From Hyalella azteca (taxonomy: Eukaryota; Arthropoda; Malacostraca; Amphipoda; Hyalellidae), in the NCBI RefSeq assembly GCF_000764305.2, contig NW_025935765.1:310001-374000 (forward strand): a stretch of 64,000 nucleotides of DNA, given 5' to 3'. The notes beneath the pieces are model-generated. The model was not told the DNA's origin and made no database searches. It saw only the letters and a list, made by a program, of their open reading frames with translations. This document shows positions 27,601-39,600 of this stretch, one piece after another; positions within the stretch are counted from its first letter, which is position 1, and each line of letters opens with the position of its first letter. The position numbers were made by a program, and so were the translations under genes.

Positions 27601-30600
27601 TTGCCGAAAGTAATCCACGAGGACGAGAATATGAAAGACGGAAAGAGAAATAAAAAATTATAAAATAGGAAAGAAGGGAAAATGGGAAGAAGCCACGCAA
27701 GTTCCTCTTAAAAATAAGAGAAAGACTTCAGAACAAAGCTCCAGAAAGACGGGCATCAATAAGAATTGGAGCGAGAGTCAGATATGAGGAGAGACAAGAC
27801 AAGCTAGGCTCAGCGACAGCGGCAACTCGAGCATGTCGAGTGATCCAACAAACGACAGTCGATCGGCAACAAAGTTAGGCAAGTTTCGTTAGCGTAACGG
27901 CACCATATTAACCTCGGGCGGGACCCGGGCCACATGGTCAACATCAAAGATAGAAATAAACCATAGATCGCATAAGAATTCATATACAGATGGAAGCATT
28001 AGGGAATATCATGGACGTTTGATAAATGGTTTCAAGATTAACGTAGTTATATCCGGACTTAAGACTGATTGAACTGGATATTCTGAAAGGTAATTAAATT
28101 ATACGAACCTCCTTAGCAATTTTCGAAATGAGAAAAAAACGAGCTTAAGAGGGAAATCGAGGATATAACTGGTATCATTCAATGTTAGGAAAAAATTCGC
28201 AAGAGAATAGGATAAAATGCAAAACATCATATTTCTTAGTATATCAACGCTGACTTTGGAACATATGTTTAAATGGATGAAAGTTTACGAATAATTCGGG
28301 GATTGAATGGCGGGTCGTAAGTCACAAGTCACTTTAAATCAAGGATATGCGCGGCCTCGCGGTGTCGGATCAATGAACACAGCCAGGCTTGTCTGCTACA
28401 GCGGCTATGCCAGAAGATTAAGTCGTCACAACAGCGATCGCTCGTTAACGTTTTTGCATGGGCTAGCTTAGGTCGGCACTATAGGTAGGAAGGCTACAGT
28501 GTGTCTAAACGGATCTCTGCTGTCAAGTTGATGCAGGATAGTGCTATAACTGCAGCGCTTTTCTGCCTTAAAGGAGAATCACGAACGTGTTTTCATTAGC
28601 GGTAAATCTAATAGATTGCCGATTCATTTCCCATATTTGAATGAAAGATTCTCGTCAATTGTGAAGAAACAAAGAAAGCATAGCATGTAAAGATATACAA
28701 GCGGTGAAATGTAATTTGCATCAATTTCGTTTCAACGAGAGGGAGTAATTTAGGTTGAGGTTAGGGAAGTCTCAGGAAAGATTATTCGGAAACAAACTTG
28801 ATCAGCGACGGTTTTTTATGGAAAACAAAATGATCCCACAAGGCACTAGTTGGTTTTATCATTCGCATAATATAGGCAATCGGTATTCTTAAGAAATTCA
28901 CCTGTAGCACCATTAACCTATTAAAGCCAAGTGGCAGCTTTATTTGCAACCTAAAAAGATGGTTATATCATTAATAATGAGTTACATTTCAGTTTTCTTG
29001 TACTACACCGCGTCATTCACGTTTCTTGAGCGTAACGAACAAGAACTGTCATATTCGGTCGTTCGCTGTACTGTAAGTGGACCTTGAACTACAGCCGGGT
29101 AGCTGTGTTTATGAGCATGTCGCTACCAGTGCACAGAGAAGAGTAATTACCATTGTTTGTCAGTATGAATTTTATTATGTTAAATGTTGTAATGATGGAT
29201 TAAACGTCTAGTAATCAGACAATACTCATAAATGGCATTTAACTTTGATATTGAACTCAATATAAGCTAAATTATAGAAAGTGGACATGAAAACAGTATT
29301 TTTGCGTGAATGTTGGAAATAGAGGGCTAATACCTAATGTTCTGTTTGTATCACAACAAAATTATTTAACATCTTTTTAGTAAAATTTTTCAATGAAGTA
29401 ATATTGTGATTTATATAACATCTTATTTCTTGAGTGTTGACTGTCAGAAATTCACGATGTGTTGGCAGAGTGTGACAAAAAGTGTTTGCAATCGAACTGC
29501 CAATTGAAAATCCTCAGGCAGAATCAGGCATTGATTCTAATGATTAGGATGCCTCCACCCTAGCCATTTACAGAGATGCATATTGACGAGTCATGTTAAA
29601 AATGACAATGAAAAAGAGGATAATAACGTAGTTAGTGTTATTTCTAACACACTTACAAGCAAGTATAACTTCAAAAAGCTGGCAGAAGGAATTGCCCCAG
29701 GAAAAAATACATTCAAATAGATGTACCACTTTCAGTTCAAGTTTATGGTCAGTATTTGTGGGGTGTTAACTGGTTTGTTTGACAAACAAGTATCAGCATC
29801 GAATCTGCATGTATTCGTTTCTAACAATGGCGGTGGCCCCTCCTCCCCTGGAAAGTTAGTGCACAAGCTGTAAATTTAAGAGACTTTTTAACGAAAGCGG
29901 TAGCAATGTTCCATTATCGGATTTCATCAGAAAGGAATACCCATGGCCAACCATGACCATGAAGACCCATGGCCAAGCCAGGAAGGAAAAGCGGTCCTAA
30001 ATCTATATCATATAGACCCGCTAAGGAAATTGTGCGGACATCTACAGCAAAGCACTGGATATACTAGTGAATAGAGAGATAAAAAGTATGTAAAATGTCT
30101 AAACTGCAAGGAAAAGACTGAACGAAAATATGAACTATGCATTATTGATTTTACCCCGACTGCATGAAAGATTACCACATGAAAGAATGAGATGTTTATT
30201 CTTCTGTTCTGCAATTGTGATCGATTATGTTCACTTGTTATTGACTCATAATTTTTCATGACTTTCCTTATCGACTCATTTTTTCATGACTTTCCCAAAA
30301 ATTTGTTATTATTATAACCATACATTCGAGAAAAGTTCCAATTCGTCAGCTTACTGCCGAGTGGCAACTTTAGTTGCCAGACCCAAATTTAGCATTCATT
30401 AAGTATTTTTTTTGAAATGAATGCTTTACTGGATATTTAGTGACCAAATGAGGAACTCAACAAATTAAATTTGTTGAGTATATAGTTCAAATATATAATT
30501 TGAACTCAACAAAGTACCTATATATATATTGTCCCATATAATTCTCGTTTCAATGGGTTATTACTTAAACGCAACCAAGGTGTGGCCTTCCAGTCTCGGG

Positions 30601-33600
30601 ATCAAGTAAGAAGCAATAGGCTTCACTTTGGGGTTCATGATAACTATGTAGTGCTTCAACACAGAGTCTCGTACGGAACCGAGGTATCGAGTCGGAATAC
30701 TAGTAACGCGGTCTCGTAGTATTCAATCAAAGGCGGCAGTATAGATGTGAGGGCAGAGGAGCGAAGCCTCAGTTTAGCAACAGCGGAGGCTAGCAGCATG
30801 CAAGCCGGCATCATCTAGGATGCAGGAAGGTTTTTAAGAGGAAGGCAGGGCAATTTTTCGGGTTCGAAAGCGTCTCTCGTTCCCACGAGAGCAATTACGT
30901 CTCGACCTGAATGGTATAAAAAAAGCCCGTAAAGCGCACGGGCAAAACAAGACACCGGAACATACACGGAAATTGATGTGTGTGCTTTCTTTGGCTCTAG
31001 TCATCCTTGATCAGCACTGCAGTCGAAAATACGCTTGCGTGATTCTGTACTTTCTTTTCCAATAATTGTTCAATGGCGTTTCTATTTCGCAGGGAAAATT
31101 ACTATTGAATGGCAATGGAAGAATTTGCATAGAAAAAATTTCTGATGGAAATATTCCAGACTCTACTAGAAAGAAAAGACACTAATTTATTCGCTCAGTA
31201 TATTTTTGATCTTTAGAGAGAGAAAATATTTGTGAGCAAAAGATGATCCTTTCCCACACAAAATTTTGTACGAAAGTGCAATTACTGTCTTCAAACGCAA
31301 CGGTGTCAATGCACTATTATCATTAATTGATAATATTATTATCAATTGATAATATTATTATTAATTGATAATATTATTATCAATTGCTATTAATATTTAA
31401 TTGATTATTATCAGTTAAAAGTGTCAATGCACTATTTGTCCATCAATTGATAATAATTATGGGAAATAGATTCGACTTTAGTTATGATTTTAATTATAAT
31501 TTTTCGTTGTCACGGTCTGTGAATGTCTTGAGTATTTGAGGTTTTATCCATAATAGACTGCCTTTGGAAAATAAAGTTTCGAGTCATGTTGAAGAATCAA
31601 TTGACATGGCAATCCTAGGCCTATTCAACAATCCTTACATCCAATTACACGCGGACTTCACAGATTGGACTAGGAGTTACGTAAGTAACGATGGGCGAGT
31701 CAGGTTCAAAAGAACTGCAAAACGGTGAGTCTTGGACCGTTTCGATTTCAAGGAAAGACAACTCGATAACTCAACAAGCTTTACCTTAGAAAAATTGTGT
31801 TGATGGCTCGTGAAATACCATGAAATAACCTACGAATACAATAAAGTTACCTACATTTGATATATTTACTATGTGACAATTTGTATCACAAAAAGTACCA
31901 GCGTTGAAAATGGTCAAGTCCCCCTGGTTTACGGAACAGCTTACTTTTAGATCATGCTTAAGAGCCTTTCCTTCACGTTCGTCAAATTGTGATAGAAAAT
32001 AGTCAAAATCATAGTCAATAATGCCGTTTTTAAAGAAATTGCATCACTTAATTAATGGAAAACGGTATTCAAAACAAAATCCTTAACTTGATACAATTCG
32101 TCGCAACTGCTAAGCGATACTCGCACGCGCAAAAAATACATCGAACATGAGGTTTGAGTAAACATCTGAGATTTCAGGGAATCTGAGATTCCTACAGAAG
32201 TAGTGTGCTCTGAAACAATCTCACCTATCAATAAAAAAATAGTGATCGGGATATTGATATGTGTGGTTCGTAATTGACAGGCGAAAGTATTATTTGGACA
32301 GTAATGAAGTTACTTACATTGCAAATTGTTTGTCGTTTCTTGTGCAATACCTACTTTAATATAGAGGAACAATGCACCGCGGCCAATCGCTGACAATTAA
32401 AAGCAAGTGGATGATAAACATCACGCTTAACTATGAAACTCAATTGCAGCTGCAGTATAAACTAAGCGAGAATGCAACACGATGATTAATTACAAGTAAA
32501 AAAAAAACATTTTATTAAATTGAAATGAGGTGCCTTAGCAAGTAAACTACAGTATAAACCATGTATGTAGCTCAAGAGAGATATAATATATCAACTCATT
32601 AAACAGTAACACTGAAATACATGACTAAGAAGAGTAACATAAAGTGAGGATTGTAGCACGTTCTAACAGGCATGGAGCTTGCGATAAATGCAAAAATAAA
32701 AGCACCGTAAAGCATAGGAAGTAATGGGTCTCCGACTAAGTGAGGGAGGAGGCTGGGCCAGCAGCAGTAGGGGCCGGCCTGGCTTTGGGAGCTAATTGCT
32801 CTTTGATGACTCAAGTCAGCCGACCGCTCCGTGGTAACGTCGCACGCTAACCCGTACACGCCCACCTCGTCACTTAACGACAACACAAATACACCAAGTA
32901 ATATTAAAGTTCAGTAGCCCACCTCGTCACTTAACAACACAAATACACCAAGTAATATTAAAGTTCAGTAGCCCACCTCGTCACTTAATGACAACACAAA
33001 TACACCAAGTAATATTAAAGTTCAGTAGCCCACCTCGTCACTTATTGACAACACAAATACACCAAGTAATATTAAAGTTCAGTAGCCCACCTCGTCACTT
33101 ATTGACAACACAAATACACTAAGTAATATTAAAGTTAAGTATTATTGTTCAGGTGCAGGTTAATTTCACTTCTAATATATGAGTTCTGTCAACGAATATT
33201 CAACAGGACATGAAATTGAAAGATTTTGCTAAAAAGCCTGCATGTTAATTTCACAAAAATGTTTGCTCCAAATAAACCAATGATAATCGGAAACTCTACA
33301 GTCCATATACAGGGGATGGACAAAATAAGAGAAACGCCTGAGAAATCCACATATATATTTTAGTATGGTGAAAGTCCAACCTTTTGCGGCACATACAGCC
33401 GAGGAATTGATTCATACAAATTGTGAAATGTTTCCACCAAAGGCATTTAACCCATTAATCAGTTAAAATTACCTCCAGCTCTTTCGAAGACGATGGCGGT
33501 GGGAATCGACTTTTGACTTGCAACTCTAAAATCGACCATAAATGCTTGATAATATTCAGGTCTAGTGATTGAGATGGTCAAACGAGATGCTCAACTTCAT

Positions 33601-36600
33601 TATAATGTTCCTCGTGCCATTTTTTTTCAACAATTCCAGCTGTATAGATCAGAGCATTATCAACTTGAAAGATGATGGTGTACCCCTCAAGAAACGGTGC
33701 TTGAACCATTGGATGAACTTTTTCCACCAAAATTCCAAAATAGTCACGGCTGTTGATTCTTCCATGAAGAGAAATCATGGGTCTGCAAGATTTCCAAGAA
33801 ATAGCACCCCAGATCATTACAGATCCCCGGCCATGTTTTACGGTTAGGAGGAGGCAGTCTGGATAAAATGACACTTTTGACTCCAAACGTAAACTCGGCC
33901 AGAGGTTGGAAATAAGGTAAACGATGATTCGTCAGAGAAAATCGCATTTTTCCACTGTTCGAGGGAAGAATTCTGGAGGTTTTTACACCACTTTAAACGC
34001 ATTGAAGCATTAGAATTTTAAACTAGAGGTTTTCTAATTGCAGCTCTTCCATAGAATCCAGATCTGTGCAGCTCTCGGCGGACAATCTTTATGGAAACTG
34101 GGTTATATTGTTGTCCATTGATGTCTGCGATAATTATAACAGCCGTGGTCTTTTGATTGTCCCTCGCAATTCGATTTAGGTATCGACGGTTTCTCTTGGA
34201 CAACTTCGACTTTCGCCAGACCTGTGCTTTGCTGAGAATATTCTTCTCTTTCAAAAGCAGTCATTTGCTTAACCCCTCTACTACGGAAGATGATCATGTA
34301 AACATTGCGTTTACAATTGAAATGACGCAATAATTAAAAAACAACAAAATTACAATTAAAAACAAAATTACAATTTGAATGACGCAATAGTTGGTTACAA
34401 CAAATATTTGAATATCGAAAATGATTCAAGAAACGAATGCTGGATTCATGCTTTTTTTTTTTTTGCTCAAAGAAATTCATAATGAATTTCAATTATTATT
34501 CAACTTGAATTTTTTTTTGTAAAACAATAAAAATTAATAGGTTTTGGAAAGAATTTAACCCAAGTAGTTACTTCATGCTAAACGATATTTTCACACGAAA
34601 AATTTTCAGTCATTGCCCTGAGAAAAGTCGAAATGTTTGGTTAATCGGGCAGTGGAATTACAAGCTCTGAACGAAGTTTTCAAAGAAACTGAAATAGCGG
34701 ACAAAGCCAATGCAAAGTGGAGGCATTCAACGGAGCAAACTTCTTTCTATTACCTTGAGTGGCGCAAAATAAAAGAAACTCTTCTTCAAAAAAGTTTGAA
34801 GCATTTGCATCTAAATCAAAGTAGAGCAACCGGAAGATGCGTGTGAAGTTCCCTCGAAAGATGTCGAAAAGCTCGTCACGTTGTTGAACAATTCAGAAAA
34901 GAGAGGAAGACACATGTCCCGGAACGCTCAACTCAGCATAAGCCACAATTTGCGATCAAATAAAAAACTGAAAACAATACAACAATGATATAATTAATTA
35001 CTGCAACAAACTAAACGCAAAGATTGAAGAACAAAATTCTCGCACAGATGCTCTCAATCTTTTGAGGCAGTCAAAGCAAAAATGTAAACATGTGAACCGC
35101 AGTGTTCTTTCTTTACAAAATAAACTACAGAAGAGACTGCATCGCACTTCGTGATGTGTATGAAACTCCGCACGTCTAGCACAAGGTTTGTATGCTCTTG
35201 AGTATACCTCACTTGAGTATCAAGGATACACTAGTGGGCCGTTCGACCGTGCAGGTTAAGATCAATTTACCCCTATTTAAGAAATAAGAGAAAGAAATCA
35301 AAGAAGAAAAGTTTAGATAGCCGTACGCGTTATAATAGGAACTTTTCACGAATTAGATGTAGGCTCAATAAAATAAAAGCTGCATGCCGAAATGTATAGC
35401 TAGTGTTCATACATTGGACGATTTAAATATACCCAGTAGATTTTTAATGCAAAAATAGGTTTCAGAAGTAATCTAAGGCGCAGCAACTCGTTCTTAAAAA
35501 CATTTACACTGAACAGAGTTCGATGATAAGACGGAAGAGCTCTTTAACGAAGTGAGTAGGCAACGCTACAATGCTGAAGAATAAATAATTGCAGGGCGAA
35601 TACGTCGTACGTGCAGGAGCCAAGTCCTGTGTACAAATGAACTGAGCAGAACTAGGAAAAAATTAGCTGATCAAACTGAACTCATAATCAGATATGATCG
35701 TACAAGTCCGCAGATCGCTGATATGGTGTAAAAAGATATAATTTTTAATATCTTTGTCAAGTATTTTATAGAAAGAATGACGGAGAGAACGAATTGCTAG
35801 TTTAAAAATTACCGTGAACAAATTTAAAGCGATGCAAAAACTGAAAACCTAAATTCGTCAAGCTGCCGCAGCGTCGTGTTGAGTAACTTTATAAGAACCT
35901 AAAATTTGGGATTTTCGTTTTACTGATAATCTCAACGGAACCTCAAATTGAATTGAAAACAGAAGCGCAAACGTGAATATTTTACAAGGCATGTGTCGTA
36001 CAATTCTGACAAAAAAACCTTCCAAGTATCCAAACGAAAGACTTGTGATGAGCTACACTCTTATCAAGCGTTAGGAGCAACTTATTGTAATAAAACTGAA
36101 CACTAATATAAAAAAATCCTATAAATTCATTCATACAAGCCGGAATCCGACGTACCGTACATCATAAATTCACCCTCGTGTACAGATCAAGTTGAAAAAT
36201 TCATTGCCACAAACCCCCAATTCTAATGGTCCCAACAAACGGCCATTGAGAGACGCACGGACGCTTCCATTAAGCAATGTTTCCGGAAAAAGAAGCACAC
36301 ACAGCTCTTCATAACAAGGGAAAATATCGCTCGCTTCAAGCTATCGATGAGAACCAAGTGAGGCTACGACGCAAGCCAAAAAATATTACTCCTCATTGTA
36401 ATACATCCCGAAATATTTTCCGGTTGTGGAATCATGTCAACCAATAGCCAATGAAGACAATTTAAATGTTTAAAGTCAATAGTTAGATGTAATTATGGAG
36501 AACCACGATTAAAAAGTTCATAATGACGTTTTATCGTCTTTTTTCTCCATCACAGTAAACAGCAATGACAAAAAAGGCATCGATAAATTACTAGTCCATT

Positions 36601-39600
36601 AAAGTTAACGAGCTGTCGGCAGCTTGTCACAGTGAAACCAGTAGTAAAAAATCAAGGAACGACTCTATAGTGAAACTTGCGTATTGTAGCACCTGAAACG
36701 GATAAATCGAATGCATCAGGCGCAAATAAACAAGCTCGCTACTCGGAAATAAAAAATTTGCACAGCAATGGCCGGGCGCATCGAAGGATTTTGATATAAG
36801 AGAGGGAGGATATCAATATTTCATGGTGCAAGAGCAGCAGCAGACAGAGATAGCGAGGTAAGTCAACAGCGAGAGAGAGAGAGAGAGAGAGTGTGAGAGA
36901 GGAAGGGAGGCGTAACAGAGGGCCTGCGTAAACAGAGACTTGGGGATCCCTGAGCCCGTGATCTTGAGCTTTTATGGAAGAGAATAAAAAGTAATAAGTC
37001 CAATTGCTGATACGGTTAAGATTCTCGCTTAAATATGGGATGAATGAATGAAACTGCGTCATCGAGAGAATTAATTAATGAAGGCCATACAGGCCACTCG
37101 TAATGCATAAGAGAGTACCGTAAGTCACTCATTGTGTTCACATTCTCATAGCTTCAAATATTCTTGTATACCCTCCAATGAAATGTACCATCGATGATGC
37201 TTTTTCAGAATAAAAGATAAGTGGGTTCACCCACTTGATAGAAGGCAAGTTTACAAAAATGAAAACTAGAAGAAGTAAGAATAGTTGAGTAACCCACGGT
37301 AAATCTACAAGACGTAATAGTCTTGAAACTCAGAATTTGTATGAATTTGGGAGGATTCCGATAGAAATCAGCTTTCAAGCCGATCTTTGCAACTTAGAAA
37401 TCATTCGCCAATATTTAACCAGTACTCAGAATACTTAGGTAAGAAAATAAAAACAATCGTCAAGTATTTATACTTCGAGAGAAGCAAGAAAATTTCACCA
37501 CAACAGATGATACGTACTTATAGTTTGTCTAGTACATCGGTATCTTCAATTCAAGAATCTTCATTTAGAATAAAACCAGATGAATATTATTCACCGAAAA
37601 GTGATTTCGCGTCTCGTGAATGAGACGTAAATTCAGATTTCAACGTAGTTATTTCCTGTCCATAAAAAAAAATCGAATGGCGTAACACCAGAACTGGCGA
37701 ACACCAAACGTTGACGCGCTCATCACACTGCACGAAATTTAGCTCGCTATATCATGGTATAATTTTCATACAAGTCTGAAAGGAATGAATTCGCATGACA
37801 TTTCTGACGCTCATTACGAGCGAAGCGGCGACAGCTCTGCAAAGATGGAGAGCGCGACGAAAATTTTACGGCATTTGCCAAGACCATCGAGCAAAAAAGT
37901 AGAAAAGATTGTCGCGATAAGGGCCAGTATTCCCATGACAACCGAATGGGAAGTGCAGGAGTGCTAGCAAGCTTTTATCCGCTGGCTTAACAATAGAAGA
38001 GACGAGATACTGACTGAATAAGGAAAGGATGTCCAATACACGCATGCAGTCAGAATAAGATGTATGCAGAAAGACCTAAAAATTATTCAATTTTTATTCC
38101 ATAGACAAGTACCGGTATGCACATACTTAATCCATAACTAATAATATAAAATTAGGAAGCGAGATATATGTCGGTTGAAGATAATGAAGATAATAATCAG
38201 AAATTCTGGTTAACTTATCAGAGTTTATTTTTAGAATAGTATCAGTGAAATCTAGGAAATAGTAAAAAAAAAGAAAAAAACGCCCACAAAAATGCAGGTA
38301 TTTACAAGTATCTATTTATCGAATTCCGTTATCAACGTTCAATCACAATAAAATCTACGAAACGGACAAAATTTACGTTTCTAGGCAACACCGTCAGCTT
38401 GGCCCGTGATATAAATATTAAGAGATCACAAGCACAGAATTTAAGTCCAAAACTACGCCCTTCGCAAAAACAGGAAAAAATATAACTCAGTACTCACTGC
38501 AGCTAGTGAGTGACAAAGAGCGCATTTTCTCGTCGACGAAAACGTGAAGTCACGGACAGACGGACAGACAGACGGACAGACATGGCGAGCACAATAGAGC
38601 ATTTTTTCCATGAATGAGAAAATGCGCTAAAAATGCAGCCTTGTACAGTAATAAGAGGGCGTATCACGGCTACGAGTCTCACCTTTTTGGCATCGTTGGC
38701 GTCGATGTTGACAGAGGGACTCATGACGGAGCCGTTGCTGACGCCGCCAGATGGGCTGCTCAGCAGCTCGTCGGAGCCTCGCTGCAACACACACATTAGA
38801 TCAATATAATTTTACTTAGAACTTGAAATCAAATAAATGGTTTACTAACGCAAACGTGTCAATATGAAACAATGATATTATTGATCAACATGCGCTGCAA
38901 CACAGATGAGCTCAATACAATTTTACTGAGAACATGAAATCAAATAAATGTTTACTAACGTTAACGTGTTGCTATGACACAATAATATTATTAATCGACA
39001 TGAATTTTCTATGTAACAAACTTGATTATTTAAGCATTTTAACTCAATATTAGAAAAATTGGTCATTTTTTGCTTATTAAAACAAATTTGAGAGGGGTTA
39101 GGGTTAATAATCTTTCTGAAGTCTTTATAAACGCACGAGAATTTAAAGAAAAGACATTATATAATTTTGGATCATTATGTTTGTCTAAAATCAATACTTA
39201 GCAGACAAAGTAATAAAAATCACAAATAAATATTTTTAAAAGTATGTAGCTCACGATACTTGGTAAAATAATTGCAGCCGACTTGAACATCTAAAACTGA
39301 GCTGCATTAAAGCGAGATATTACGAGAAAACGTTTGTCAAGAAATTTCATGACCTACAAAGCTCAATACTCGATAACTTGGGAATCATTAGGTTTCTGGC
39401 GCAAAAAAAAAAAAAAAAAAAACATGAGAAAACACATCCAGCGTAAGCTTTGAAATAGTAGCGTCAACTCGTCGATTTCATTTCAGTATTTCATCAGCTC
39501 ACGACAATTTTCCAAACTAAATGTAATCCAATCATATCCTACCTGAGTAAAAATTGCGGTTCAAAATAATATATATCGCAGATACCCCGAACTAATTTTA

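Larger units (their letters stand above)
27165..38682 (-). other. heph intron 2
   Basis: 11.5 kb, the longest intron. It contains the palindromes (30.45 kb), the 19-bp AT array (31.3 kb), the 57-bp minisatellite (32.9 kb), the Tc1-like fossil (33.3-34.3 kb), the (GA)n run (36.9 kb) and MITE-like copy 2 (38.5 kb). No coding exon recognised. Confidence 0.85.

Noticed and set aside
30860..30872. GGTTCGAAAGC as a tRNA B box
   Set aside because: Mismatch to the GGTTCGANTCC consensus and no A box or cloverleaf around it.
32599..32886. 95-aa minus frame ending in hydrophobic stretches
   Set aside because: It overlaps the start of the minisatellite, matches nothing I recognise and has no splice or start context that supports it.
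32861..33140. Regular repeats as a CRISPR array
   Set aside because: No distinct spacers; this is a head-to-tail minisatellite in a eukaryotic intron.
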